This document shows, piece by piece, positions 42,398 through 51,448 of a DNA stretch of 64,000 nt (positions within the stretch are counted from its first letter, which is position 1; each line of letters opens with the position of its first letter). The notes below the pieces were generated by a model. The model saw only the letters and a program-made list of their open reading frames with translations. It had not been told where the DNA came from and did not search any database. The DNA comes from Butyricicoccus pullicaecorum (GTDB lineage Bacteria; Bacillota; Clostridia; Oscillospirales; Butyricicoccaceae), in assembly GCA_018366195.1 (NCBI GenBank), contig JAGZIN010000002.1, positions 1-64,000 on the forward strand, given 5' to 3'. Both the position numbers and the translations under genes were made by a program.

Positions 42398-43600
42398 ATG
42401 ATTACGGTACAGGGCAGATGGAATACCGCTGTCTGTTATACACAAACGCTCGAGCCGGGGGCGTATCAGCAGATTCAGACCGTATGTAACCGTCCAGAAT
42501 TTGCAGATTGCAGGATTCGCATTATGCCAGATGTACACGCAGGCAAAGGCTGCACCATCGGCACCACCATGACCCTTCATGACAAAGTGGTACCGGGTAT
42601 GGTGGGGGTCGATATTGGCTGTGGTATGGAGACCATTGCACTCAAAGAGCGTCAGATAGATTTTGAAACGCTCGATTGCCTGATTCGAACCCAAATCCCT
42701 TTTGGAAGAGAGGTGCGCAAAACCCCACATGCGCTGAGCAGTCAAATTGACTTGACGCAGCTGCGCTGTGCCGAATGGGTGAATTTGCCGCGTGCACAGT
42801 GCAGTATTGGCTCCCTTGGCGGCGGCAATCACTTCATTGAGGTGGACCGCGCACCGGACGGAACCTTGTATTTGGTGATTCATTCCGGAAGCCGACATCT
42901 GGGAACGGAGGTCGCAGGCTTCTATCAGGAGAAGGGCAGACGTTCTCTTTGGGGCGGTGCGCGGCATCGGATTGCACAGACCATTGCAGAGCTGAAAGCG
43001 GCAGGCAGAGAACAGGACATTCAAAGGACGGTGCAAGCGCTCAAAAAGGAATATAAGCTGGATATTCCAAAAGAACTGACCTATGTAGAAGGAGACCTCT
43101 TTGCTGATTATATACACGATATGAAGTTGGTACAGCAGTTTGCAATGTGGAACCGAAAAGCCATGGCACAGGTGATTTTGGAGGGCATGGAGCTGCACGC
43201 CGCCGAGACCTTTACGACAATTCACAATTATATTGATACCGAGGAGATGATGCTGCGTAAGGGCGCGGTTTCCGCAAAACGGGGAGAAAAACTGCTCATT
43301 CCCATCAATATGCGTGATGGAAGCCTCATCTGTATCGGAAAGGGCAATCCGGATTGGAACTGCTCCGCGCCGCATGGTGCCGGACGGCTTATGAGCAGAC
43401 GGCAGGCGTTTTCCAGCCTTTCTATGGAGAAATTCCAGAAAGAAATGGAAGGTATTTTCACGACCTGCGTTGTGCCGGATACGCTGGACGAATCGCCAAT
43501 GGCATATAAGAGCATCGACGAAATCATGGTACAGATTGTGCCAACCGTGGAAGTCATCGAGCGGGTCAGACCGGTCTATAACTTTAAGGCAGCAGAGTGA
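42398..43600 (+). CDS. rtcB: RtcB RNA ligase
   Basis: A 400-residue Mn-dependent GTP-using RNA ligase that joins 2',3'-cyclic phosphate (or 3'-phosphate) ends to 5'-OH ends, such as those left by MazF, colicins or anticodon nucleases. Metal-binding and catalytic motifs are present: MPDVHAGKGC, GVDIGCGM, GGGNHFIE, IHSGSRHLG, and the guanylated histidine in SAPHGAGRLMSR. Its short size fits the RtcB branch linked to TROVE loci. AAGGAG lies 6 bases before ATG 42398. Probably co-transcribed with the TROVE-vWA gene. Confidence 0.95.
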   Translation: MITVQGRWNTAVCYTQTLEPGAYQQIQTVCNRPEFADCRIRIMPDVHAGKGCTIGTTMTLHDKVVPGMVGVDIGCGMETIALKERQIDFETLDCLIRTQIPFGREVRKTPHALSSQIDLTQLRCAEWVNLPRAQCSIGSLGGGNHFIEVDRAPDGTLYLVIHSGSRHLGTEVAGFYQEKGRRSLWGGARHRIAQTIAELKAAGREQDIQRTVQALKKEYKLDIPKELTYVEGDLFADYIHDMKLVQQFAMWNRKAMAQVILEGMELHAAETFTTIHNYIDTEEMMLRKGAVSAKRGEKLLIPINMRDGSLICIGKGNPDWNCSAPHGAGRLMSRRQAFSSLSMEKFQKEMEGIFTTCVVPDTLDESPMAYKSIDEIMVQIVPTVEVIERVRPVYNFKAAE

Positions 43601-43762
43601 GCGCAAGATCGAAACGGAATGATACAGCCTCTGACGGCGCTTTTGGGCGCAAGCAGAGGTTGTTTTTTGCTGCTTTCAGCCTATCAAACGGACAGGCTTT
43701 GCATACAAAATCGAAAATACAAAGGAATTGTTACAATTTCAACAAAATCTATCTGTTTCACA

Positions 43763-43791
43763 TTGTATTTTGCGCCAAATATTGTTATAAT
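43763..43791 (+). promoter_or_regulatory. Promoter of the hemerythrin-CheX gene
   Basis: TTGTAT (43763-43768) and TATAAT (43786-43791), 17 bp apart. Confidence 0.65.
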
Positions 43792-43861
43792 ACAGATGAT
43801 TAACAGGTTATCAGAAGCGAGGAAAATGAAAAGCTTTTTGGGAACAGGCAGGGATTGTTGT

Positions 43862-44707
43862 ATGATTTGGAAAGAAAGTTATCAGCTGGGAATTGAGAGC
43901 ATTGATGCACAGCACAAAAAGCTGCTGGAAAAAGCGGGAGAACTGGTGGAGGAAATTGAAGGCGCACAGCGTCCAGAGGTTTACAAGGCAACCATAGAAT
44001 TTTTAGAAACGTATGTACTGCACCATTTTCAGGAGGAAGAAGCCTATATTGAATCGCTGGGCTATCCTGAAGCGCAGGCGCATAAAAAGCAGCACCGTGA
44101 GCTGACACAGGTGGTGGAAAAATATAAGCAGGAGCTGGAAGCAACACACTATGATTACCATGCCGCCAAAAAGATGGCAGGTATGTTGGGTGCATGGCTC
44201 ATTTATCATGTCGTACATGAGGACCTCAAATATACAGGACGGGGAAAGGCAGAGGACAGCCGACAGGAGGACTGCTATCTGGAATACTTTGCCAACAGCA
44301 CCGCGCAGGTTTTGGAAACGATGGTGGGCTTGCCAGCCAAGGAAATTCGCCAAATTAGAATGTATGACGGCATCGGCAAGGGAGATGTCTTTATAGAAAT
44401 CGGACTGACCGGAGGGCTTTCCGGCAGAGTGGTATTCGGATTCTACAAAGATTTTGCATGCAGACTGGTGGAAACGATGATGTCCTTTGCACCGCTGGAG
44501 GTTGATGAGCTGGTGTGCTCCGCACTCGCAGAGATTGCCAACATTGCAAGTGGAAATGGCACCATTGCCATTTCGGAAATCGGCGGTGCCTGTGATATCT
44601 GTCCGCCGAAGCTGCTGCAAAATGATGAAGGTATTCTTCTGCCACATGAAGAAATGATGCTGGATACGCAAATTGGCAAAATGACGGTTGCAGTCTATTT
44701 GCAATAA
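43862..44707 (+). CDS. Bacteriohemerythrin-CheX fusion protein
   Basis: A 281-residue soluble two-domain protein. Residues 1-135 are a bacteriohemerythrin, a di-iron O2-binding helical bundle: WKESYQLGI, DAQHKKL, HHFQEEE, HKKQH and HVVHEDLKY supply the His/Glu/Asp ligands. Residues about 145-281 are a CheX-like domain with the phosphatase-type signature EIANIASGN, which in CheX dephosphorylates CheY-P. The fusion suggests oxygen-dependent control of chemotaxis output. The ATG at 43862 has AGGGA 8 bases upstream and gives the normal hemerythrin N-terminus; an ATG at 43826 is possible. Confidence 0.85.
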   Translation: MIWKESYQLGIESIDAQHKKLLEKAGELVEEIEGAQRPEVYKATIEFLETYVLHHFQEEEAYIESLGYPEAQAHKKQHRELTQVVEKYKQELEATHYDYHAAKKMAGMLGAWLIYHVVHEDLKYTGRGKAEDSRQEDCYLEYFANSTAQVLETMVGLPAKEIRQIRMYDGIGKGDVFIEIGLTGGLSGRVVFGFYKDFACRLVETMMSFAPLEVDELVCSALAEIANIASGNGTIAISEIGGACDICPPKLLQNDEGILLPHEEMMLDTQIGKMTVAVYLQ

Positions 44708-44716
44708 ACCGAATTG

Positions 44717-44754
44717 GAAAAAGAGCCGCCCGACAAAATCGGGCGGCTCTTTTG
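44717..44754. terminator. Bidirectional terminator
   Basis: AAAAGAGCCGCCCGA / TCGGGCGGCTCTTTT perfect stem with a 5-nt loop between convergent genes. Confidence 0.9.
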
Positions 44755-44789
44755 TGGAAACCAGAGAAAAAAATCTTTTGGGATATGCT

Positions 44790-45905
44790 TTAATCGTAAA
44801 TGGATTCGACGTCCCAATCTAAGAATCTGCCGGTGGAAGCATCTATGGTAAATTCGTATTCCATCTGATTGTAGACAATTTTTCCCTCGTATTCCCAACG
44901 ACCGTCATCAAAATCCTTTTTGAACTCATAAAGATTGGCAGAGGTCGCACCAGGAACACGTGCCAGTGCATTTTGCTTTGCGGTTGCCTCGCTGATACCA
45001 GAGGAAGGAGCCGGATTGCTCGGTGTGGAAGCTGGTGGGGTGACCGATGGGACATAGCCCTCTGCGTCGTAGTCGTAGCTCAAAATCTTGCCGGTTGCAG
45101 CATCAATATCATAGTCGTATTCCAGATAGCCGTTGGCAGAGGAGACAATAAACTCGATTTCATACTGCCAGCGTCCATCATCGAAATCCTTTCGCGCCTT
45201 GACAAAGCTGACCTGAGAAGCGGTTTTTCCGGCATGCTGCAAAGCGGTCTGCTTTGCCTGCTCCAGCGTAACGCCTGACGCAGCCGGCGGCGTCGTGGGC
45301 TGTGGCTGTGGTGCGGGTGGGGTTACGACAGTGCCTCCGGAAGTATCATAATCGGTGACGATGCCGCCCGATGTGCCGCTCAGAATGACGGTCTGTGTGG
45401 CAGCGTCCCAAGAAACGGTTTTGTTCATGATTTCGCCAATGGAGCGAATGGGCAGATAGATAGAGCCGTTGTAAACAGCGGGTACGACCTGCTTGCCCGC
45501 TGCATCTGAAAAAGTACGGGTCGTGCCGTCGATGATGACGGTGATTTCCGGACTGAGTTCAAAGGTGATGACAGACGGGCGTGCAGCGGTGTCTGGAACA
45601 CCGGTGGGATTGCCTGTGGTGCGTGTGCCGCCCAGCGTTACGGTGTTGGTCGCTGCGTTCCAGTTCACGTTTTTATTCAGAAGCTCGCCCATCGAGCGCA
45701 GAGGGAGGTAGGTAGTTCCCTGATACACAATCGGGTGGACTTCCTTTCCCTGTGCATTGAAGAAGGTGCGTGCAGTTCCGTCAATCTGTACGGTTACATT
45801 GGGGTCGAGCTGTGCCGTGACAGCAGTAGATGCACTGGCGATGCCAGCCAGAGAAGCTGTGATTGCAGCTGTGCACAACAGCTTGGTGATGGTTTGACGT
45901 TTCAT
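44790..45905 (-). CDS. Exported protein with copper-amine-oxidase-like repeats and PepSY domains
   Basis: A 371-residue secreted protein. A signal peptide (1-26, ending ASASTA) is followed by two copper-amine-oxidase N-terminal-like repeats (about residues 30-95 and 110-175, each with VQIDGT/VIIDGT, a YLPLRS or YLPIRS motif and a VNWNAAT/VSWDAAT end), a P/T linker and two PepSY domains (about 205-285, 295-371) with DFDDGRWEYE. PepSY domains inhibit peptidases or act as envelope sensors. AGGAGG lies before the ATG. It lies just downstream of a related PepSY lipoprotein. Confidence 0.88.
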   Translation of the reverse strand: MKRQTITKLLCTAAITASLAGIASASTAVTAQLDPNVTVQIDGTARTFFNAQGKEVHPIVYQGTTYLPLRSMGELLNKNVNWNAATNTVTLGGTRTTGNPTGVPDTAARPSVITFELSPEITVIIDGTTRTFSDAAGKQVVPAVYNGSIYLPIRSIGEIMNKTVSWDAATQTVILSGTSGGIVTDYDTSGGTVVTPPAPQPQPTTPPAASGVTLEQAKQTALQHAGKTASQVSFVKARKDFDDGRWQYEIEFIVSSANGYLEYDYDIDAATGKILSYDYDAEGYVPSVTPPASTPSNPAPSSGISEATAKQNALARVPGATSANLYEFKKDFDDGRWEYEGKIVYNQMEYEFTIDASTGRFLDWDVESIYD

Positions 45906-45938
45906 AATTAGAAATCCTCCTTTTAGATGTTTGTTGCC

Positions 45939-46871
45939 TTAGTCGTAGATCGATTCTGCGTCCCATTCCAAAATGGTGCCGCTGTATGCGTCGATATCAA
46001 ATTCATATTCCATCTGGTTATAGATGATTTTGCCCTCATAAATCAGGCGTCCATCATCATTGTCCAGCCATAAGGAGCAATCCGAAGCCTTTGCCCCGGG
46101 AACCTTGGCGAGGGCGATGCTTCTTGCCTCTGCCTCGGTTTTGGTCGTGGACTGCTGAGAGGATGTAGTCTGCTGCTTGGGCGGAGTATAGCTCTCTGCG
46201 TCAAAGTCGCTGCTGAGTACAGCGCCTGTCGAAGCGTCGATTTCATAGTCGTATTCCTGATAGCTGTTTCCAGACTGTACGACAAATTCGATTTCATAGA
46301 TGGAGCGTCCGTCATCAATATCCTGATGTGCTTTGACAAACTTGACCTCAGAGGCGGATTTGCCGGCATGCTGCAATGCTGTTTGCTTTGCGGTATCCAG
46401 TGTGACCCCCTTGGCAGTGCTGGCAGCGGGAGCCGGTGCGGCAGCAGCAGGGGCTGGCGTGTTCGCGGGATTTGGCGCGGTGCTTCCGTTTGCCGTGTCG
46501 TAGTCGGTAATCACAGGAGCATTTGCCGGTGGGGTGGAAACCTCAAGGGTGTCATAGTCGGTGACCTTGACGTTCTGCTGCTGGCTGTCCTCACTCTCGA
46601 TGACGACTCCGGTGACCGCATCAATGGAGTAGCTGTATGACATACCATTTGCCGTGAAATCGACTTCATAATAAGGAATCCCATCACGCTCGGAAAACTG
46701 AGTTGCGGTAATGTTTGCGCTGCCCGCATCAATTCCCGCCACTGCCAGTGCGGTGGCGCGTGCGCTGTCCTTGCTGATGTAGGACGCTTGTGAGGCTTGG
46801 TCTGCACCGCAGCCTGCGAGGGTTCCGGAAACAACCAATCCGGCTAAGATAAGGGATAGTTTATGTTTCAT
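45939..46871 (-). CDS. PepSY-domain lipoprotein
   Basis: A 310-residue lipoprotein. The signal ends in the lipobox TLAGC (near residue 20), then three PepSY domains (about residues 30-90, 145-215, 230-310) are separated by A/P/T-rich linkers, each with the YYEVDF/IYEIEF/IYEGKI strand and the Y-D-x-D-A loop. The two C-terminal domains are close relatives of those in the downstream protein. The ATG at 46871 has GAGGT upstream. Gene order with a two-component system suggests an envelope or antimicrobial-peptide response. Confidence 0.9.
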   Translation of the reverse strand: MKHKLSLILAGLVVSGTLAGCGADQASQASYISKDSARATALAVAGIDAGSANITATQFSERDGIPYYEVDFTANGMSYSYSIDAVTGVVIESEDSQQQNVKVTDYDTLEVSTPPANAPVITDYDTANGSTAPNPANTPAPAAAAPAPAASTAKGVTLDTAKQTALQHAGKSASEVKFVKAHQDIDDGRSIYEIEFVVQSGNSYQEYDYEIDASTGAVLSSDFDAESYTPPKQQTTSSQQSTTKTEAEARSIALAKVPGAKASDCSLWLDNDDGRLIYEGKIIYNQMEYEFDIDAYSGTILEWDAESIYD

Positions 46872-46968
46872 GGTTTTGCACCTCATTTCTTGGACTGTCC
46901 TTATCATACCAGCCAAACTTTAGAATCACATTAAAAATGGAAAAAAGAAGAAAGAAAATATAAGCTTC

Positions 46969-48348
46969 TTATTTTTGCATAGAATGATGCTCTTTTGATT
47001 CCTCTCTTTTTGTAGCTTGTGCCGGAAAACGCAGCGTAAAGCAGCTCCCTGCCCCCTCAATGCTGTCCACTGTGACCTGACCGCCGTGCAGGAAAGCGAT
47101 TTGACGCACCATCGTCAAGCCCAGTCCGGTACCGCTCTCTGCGCCGCGTGTATTGTCGGCCTGATAAAATCGCTGCCAGACCTTATCTATTTTATCCGAT
47201 GGAATTCCAATGCCGTCATCACGCACAGCAAGTGTGACCTCACTGCCGTTTTTGCGCAGTGTGACCCAGATATGACCGTTTTCCCGTCCATAACGTGCGG
47301 CATTGTTGAGCAAATTCTGCAAGAGACGGCTCATGAGTGTGACATCGAACCATGCTTCGACATGGGGCTGCAAATTGGTTTCGATGACGATTCCTTTTTC
47401 GGACACAGGCTGTTCGGTACATACGACCGCAACCAGTTCGCTGAGGTCTGCTTCCTCCAAAACCACTTGCTGCGTGCCCTGCTCAAGACGGGTCATTTGC
47501 AGAAGTTGGCGAATCATGGTGGACATACGTTTTGCCTGCCGCTCGACCACGTCAAATGCCTTTGCATATTCCTCTTGGCTGAGCGCGTGGAGCTTGGCTT
47601 CCTCGCACTGTGCCAGAATCACCGCAATCGGGGTGCGCAGCTCATGAGAGGCATCTGAGGTGAATTGCTTTTCTGTCTCGAAGGAGGTTTCCAATCGTGC
47701 AAACATACGGTCAAATGCTGCTCCCATACGGCTGATTTCGTCACGCCCCGCAGGAAGTCCAATGCGGCGTGATAAGTCGCGTCCTTCTCCGATTGCTTCG
47801 GCTGCCGAAATGATGCGGTCAATGGGGCGAAAGGTGGAGCGGGAGAGCAAATATGCGCCTGTTGCGCTGATGATGACCATGAGCGGGAGCAGAATCACGC
47901 CCACAACGCGGAAGGCGCCGACGATATCCTCGGTATCGACCACGGGAATGACCCCGCGTACCCAGATGCTGTCCTGCCAGCCGAGCGGCAGACGAAAATC
48001 CAGCACATGGTAGCCGGAGACTGTGTGCGCAATTCCGTTTTGAAAGGCGACACCGTCCGGAAAGGAGAGGGGCATCTGTCCGGCAAGCAGTGCGCCGCTT
48101 TTGCTGTATATAATGGTATAAACACCGTTTTCTACAAAGGAAAATCCCTTTTCAAATACAAGCTTTCCGTTCTCTTTCGAAATTCCACTCAGCTTGCCGC
48201 GTAAGGTACTTTCCAGCTGCTCCATGGTGTGATTCATGATGACAGAATTGCTGATGAACATTAAAATGCCCAGCACCAGCGCGACGGACAGCAGCATGAG
48301 CAGTGCAATCCAAATCGTGAGCTTTTGTTTGGTAGACAACCGCTTCAT
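46969..48348 (-). CDS. Two-component sensor histidine kinase
   Basis: A 459-residue membrane kinase. TM1 (about residues 12-35), a ~120-residue extracytoplasmic sensor, TM2 (about 155-178), HAMP (about 180-235), HisKA with the phospho-acceptor in FTSDASHELRTP, and HATPase_c with N box NLLNNAARYG, G1 DDGIGI and G2 GTGLGL. It overlaps the response-regulator stop codon by 4 bp (ATGA), so translation is coupled. The PepSY genes lie downstream on the same strand. Confidence 0.95.
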   Translation of the reverse strand: MKRLSTKQKLTIWIALLMLLSVALVLGILMFISNSVIMNHTMEQLESTLRGKLSGISKENGKLVFEKGFSFVENGVYTIIYSKSGALLAGQMPLSFPDGVAFQNGIAHTVSGYHVLDFRLPLGWQDSIWVRGVIPVVDTEDIVGAFRVVGVILLPLMVIISATGAYLLSRSTFRPIDRIISAAEAIGEGRDLSRRIGLPAGRDEISRMGAAFDRMFARLETSFETEKQFTSDASHELRTPIAVILAQCEEAKLHALSQEEYAKAFDVVERQAKRMSTMIRQLLQMTRLEQGTQQVVLEEADLSELVAVVCTEQPVSEKGIVIETNLQPHVEAWFDVTLMSRLLQNLLNNAARYGRENGHIWVTLRKNGSEVTLAVRDDGIGIPSDKIDKVWQRFYQADNTRGAESGTGLGLTMVRQIAFLHGGQVTVDSIEGAGSCFTLRFPAQATKREESKEHHSMQK

Positions 48349-49019
48349 GCTTCCTCCCGAATGACCCAGCCGGAGCCGCGCACCGTATGCAGCAGCTTTT
48401 TTGAAAAACCGTTATCTATTTTTTTGCGCAGATAAGTAATGTAAACATCTACGACATTGGAGCCGCCTTCATAATCATAGTTCCATACATGATTTTCAAG
48501 CTGGGTACGTGATACCACAGTGCCCTGATGCCGCATCAGGTATTCCAAAATCGCATATTCCTTTGCGGACAGTTGAATGGGAGTCCCGCCGCGGGTAACG
48601 GTGTGACCGCTGGTATCCACTGTGAGGTCGGCAAGCGTCAGTATGCTGGTCTTTTGGGTGCCGTATTTTCGGGTAACAGCACGAATACGGGCAAGCAGCT
48701 CATCAAAATCGAACGGTTTGACCAGATAATCGTCCGCCCCCAAGTCCAGACCCGTGATGCGGTCCTGTATGCTGTCTCGTGCGGTCAGAAAAATGACCGG
48801 CACAGCATTTCCCTGCGCACGAATCCTGCGCACGAGCGCATGTCCGTCCAGTTTGGGCATCATGACATCTAAAATCAGGCAGTCATATTCTGCTCCGGCG
48901 AGACAGTCCATTGCCTCTGCGCCGTCAAAACACCCGTCTACACTGTATCCTGCCCGCGCCAGTGTGCGGCAGACCAGTGCATTCATATCCCTTTCATCTT
49001 CTGCTACCAAAATACGCAA
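48345..49019 (-). CDS. OmpR/PhoB-family response regulator
   Basis: A 224-residue regulator. The receiver domain (1-115) has the acidic pair VAEDERD, the phospho-aspartate in LILDVMMPKLDG and the lysine in YLVKPFDFDE; the winged-helix DNA-binding domain (130-222) includes LSAKEYAILEYLMRHQG and NVVDVYITYLRKKID. The TTG at 49019 was chosen because GGAGG lies 7 bases upstream; the longer frame to 49106 has no signal. Upstream of its kinase partner in one operon. Confidence 0.93.
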   Translation of the reverse strand: MRILVAEDERDMNALVCRTLARAGYSVDGCFDGAEAMDCLAGAEYDCLILDVMMPKLDGHALVRRIRAQGNAVPVIFLTARDSIQDRITGLDLGADDYLVKPFDFDELLARIRAVTRKYGTQKTSILTLADLTVDTSGHTVTRGGTPIQLSAKEYAILEYLMRHQGTVVSRTQLENHVWNYDYEGGSNVVDVYITYLRKKIDNGFSKKLLHTVRGSGWVIREEA

Positions 49020-49232
49020 ATTGGGTTCCTCCTTTATCACAGAACATGCGTGCGCTGCACCGACTGACAAGCCATGGGGCTGCAATCGGTTCCAGCAGCA
49101 AGGCAAATGGTATCGTTTCTCTTAGTTTGGCACATTTTTCTATTTTGTGCAAATTTTATTTTTCGGGATATTGGGACTGCCCGTCCTGTAAAATATGACA
49201 GGAAGGAGCCGTTTTCATCTATTTTTTTGCAT

Positions 49233-49268
49233 AAAAAATCGTGAAGCGGCATTGCGCTTCACGATTTT
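49233..49268 (-). terminator. Terminator of the nan operon
   Basis: AAAATCGTGAAGCG / CGCTTCACGATTTT perfect 14-bp stem with a 6-nt loop, T run on the minus strand, 42 bp after the nanK stop. Confidence 0.9.
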
Positions 49269-49309
49269 ACCGGAATTTTTGAAACAATTGGAAAAATGCA
49301 GCGGTATGC

Positions 49310-50233
49310 TTATCGGCTTTCGGAATTTAGAATCAGATGATATACCGCCCCCACAAGCCCCGCATCATTTTGCAGAGCAGCAGCACGGATTTCTAAATCT
49401 TGTGCAAAAGCAGGCATGACAGATGCCTTGATTTTTTCTCCAAGCGGTGCGATGAGCAGCGATTCCTGCGCACAGACCCCGCCGCCAATCAGGATAAGCT
49501 GTGGGTTAAAGATATGCACCAGTCCGGAAAGCCCTTGTGCGATTTCACAAATCCAGTCGTTCAGGAGCTGCAAGACCTGAGGGTTTCCCTGTTGTGCGGC
49601 TGCAAAAACAGCGCGTCCGTCACACCATGCAGGGTTTTGCAGGGCTGCGCGCCGCACAAGGGCAGTGGTTGCCGCATAGGGTTCCCAGCAGCCGCGTGCG
49701 CCGCAGGTGCAGTGAACACCATCAACCGCATGCAGACGGAAATGTCCGATTTCTCCTGCCAGACCGCGGGCACCGGAAAGCAGCCTGCCGCCGGTCAGGA
49801 TACCGCCGCCGACCCCTGTGCCAAGGGTCACCCCGATAACATCGGTATAGCCCTGCGCGGCACCAATCCAGACTTCTCCCAGCAGCATACAGTTTGCATC
49901 GTTTGCCACGGCAACGGGCAGGGAAAAGGTATGCGCAAGGGTTTCTTGAATCCGACTGCCTGTCCAGTGGGGAAGATTGCCGCAGGTTCCGGCGACGATG
50001 CCTTGTACGCTGTCGATTTGTCCGGTTGCCGAAACTCCAATGCCAGCAAGTGCATCGGTCGGATATTCCTTCAAAAAGTCTTTACAGGCACGCTGCACAG
50101 TGGTCAAAATCGGTGTCTGGTAGCCGTCAAAGCAGACGCTTTGCTCGGTGCGCCGCAGGACGGTACCGGATTCGGTTACAATGCCCAGCTTGACTGCCGT
50201 GCCGCCGATATCTACGCCTAAATATTGCTTCAT
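49310..50233 (-). CDS. nanK: ROK-family N-acetylmannosamine kinase
   Basis: A 307-residue sugar kinase, phosphorylating ManNAc to ManNAc-6-P. ATP-binding DIGGTAVKLGI, catalytic VANDANC aspartate, the GTGVGGG loop and the ROK zinc site (H...CTCGARGCWE) are all present. ROK kinases vary in sugar choice; the nan operon makes ManNAc the best call. GAGGGA precedes the ATG. It lies 12 bp after nanE. Confidence 0.9.
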   Translation of the reverse strand: MKQYLGVDIGGTAVKLGIVTESGTVLRRTEQSVCFDGYQTPILTTVQRACKDFLKEYPTDALAGIGVSATGQIDSVQGIVAGTCGNLPHWTGSRIQETLAHTFSLPVAVANDANCMLLGEVWIGAAQGYTDVIGVTLGTGVGGGILTGGRLLSGARGLAGEIGHFRLHAVDGVHCTCGARGCWEPYAATTALVRRAALQNPAWCDGRAVFAAAQQGNPQVLQLLNDWICEIAQGLSGLVHIFNPQLILIGGGVCAQESLLIAPLGEKIKASVMPAFAQDLEIRAAALQNDAGLVGAVYHLILNSESR

Positions 50234-50245
50234 GACAAATCCCTC

Positions 50246-50947
50246 TTATTTCTGTGGAGAGATAGCAGACACAAAGCGTGCCGTGATTTCTGCCGGACGT
50301 GTGATTGCACCGCCGACAACCAGTGCAAATGCGCCGCATGCGAGCGCTTTGGCAGCCTGTTCCGGAAAGTGAATATGACCCTCTGCAATGACCTTGGCAG
50401 GGCAGACTGCGCTCAGCTCCCGCAGGAAATCAAAGTCAATATCGTTGATACCCTCTGTTTCCGGCGTATAGCCGCGCATGGTGGTGCCTACAAAGTCGGC
50501 ACCTGCCGCGGCACAGTCCATGGCTTCGTCCAAGGTTGCGATATCTGCCATAATGAGCTGCTCCGGATACTTGACCTTGACAGCGCGAATGAATTCCGGA
50601 GCGGTTTTGCCGTCCGGACGCAGTGCGCTGGTGCCCTGCAATGCCAGAATGTCTACCCCGCAGGAAACCAGTGCATCAACCTCCTGCATCGTGACTGTGA
50701 TATACATGGGTGTGTTCGGATAATCCTTTTTGATGATGCCGATAATTGGCAGGTTTACAACTTCCTTGATTTGTGTAATATCGCGCACCGAGTTGGCACG
50801 GATACCAACAGCACCCGATTGGGCAGCTGCCTTGGCCATGAGCGGCATGATACCGCCTGCCTCCGTATATAAGGGTTCCTGTTCGAGTGCCTGACAGGAC
50901 ACAATCAGTCCATGTGCAATCTGTTTTAAGAGTTGCTCCTTTTCCAT
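50246..50947 (-). CDS. nanE: N-acetylmannosamine-6-phosphate 2-epimerase
   Basis: A 233-residue TIM-barrel epimerase converting ManNAc-6-P to GlcNAc-6-P. Motifs are SCQALEQEPLYT at the N-terminus, IGIIKKDYP, ALQGT, ADIATLDEA and GTTMRGYT, with the final phosphate-binding VVGGAITRP. The ATG at 50947 has AGAGGA 7 bases upstream. It starts 2 bp after the yhcH stop. Confidence 0.95.
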   Translation of the reverse strand: MEKEQLLKQIAHGLIVSCQALEQEPLYTEAGGIMPLMAKAAAQSGAVGIRANSVRDITQIKEVVNLPIIGIIKKDYPNTPMYITVTMQEVDALVSCGVDILALQGTSALRPDGKTAPEFIRAVKVKYPEQLIMADIATLDEAMDCAAAGADFVGTTMRGYTPETEGINDIDFDFLRELSAVCPAKVIAEGHIHFPEQAAKALACGAFALVVGGAITRPAEITARFVSAISPQK

Positions 50948-50949
50948 AT

Positions 50950-51414
50950 TCAAGTCCTCTTTGATTCATTCATCTCGATTTTAATCACTGCTTTGCGTAC
51001 ATGGGTACAGCCTGTGTGCAGGCAGCTGGGTTTGTGCAGCTCCCGTGGGAGAAAGAGCGCGAAGCGTCCCTCCCCCAAAATACCGCTTACATGTGCTGTG
51101 CCTGACACAAAGCCAACATCTGCCGAATCATCAAAAGCCGATTCCGGTTCGTCCGCCGCGCTCCATTCCCAAAATTCACTGCCGGTCAAATCAATTTGCA
51201 GGTCTGCATAACGGTGATGGTATTCAAATGGTGCGTCCTGTGCGTTTCGTAAATCTGCTTCCATGACATGGAGAAAGACGTGTTCGCCATCAATTGCGGT
51301 TCGTCCGTCGGGAAGCGCTGCAAAATCATGCGTTTCCAGCCAGTCGATGGCAGTATCAAGGTTTTTGTGGATTCCGCGGCAGCGGGACAACTGTGACAGC
51401 ATATCGGTAATCAT
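50950..51414 (-). CDS. YhcH/YjgK/YiaL-family protein (NanQ-like)
   Basis: A 154-residue cupin-like (DUF386) protein. Members sit in nan operons, and the E. coli version (NanQ) acts as a sialic-acid anomerase or handles ring forms. Family signatures: VFLHVMEADLRN, EYHHRYADLQIDLTG, GRFALFLPRELHKPS with the metal-binding His/Glu residues. The ATG at 51414 has GGGGGA 8 bases upstream, so the longer frame to 51477 (overlapping nanA) was rejected. Confidence 0.88.
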   Translation of the reverse strand: MITDMLSQLSRCRGIHKNLDTAIDWLETHDFAALPDGRTAIDGEHVFLHVMEADLRNAQDAPFEYHHRYADLQIDLTGSEFWEWSAADEPESAFDDSADVGFVSGTAHVSGILGEGRFALFLPRELHKPSCLHTGCTHVRKAVIKIEMNESKRT

Positions 51415-51448
51415 ACCGTGATTCCCCCTTTGGGCAGCTTGGATTGGG

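Noticed and set aside
42284..43606. 440-residue minus-strand open frame over rtcB
   Set aside because: Antisense to rtcB, whose motifs are complete; the frame has no initiation signal.
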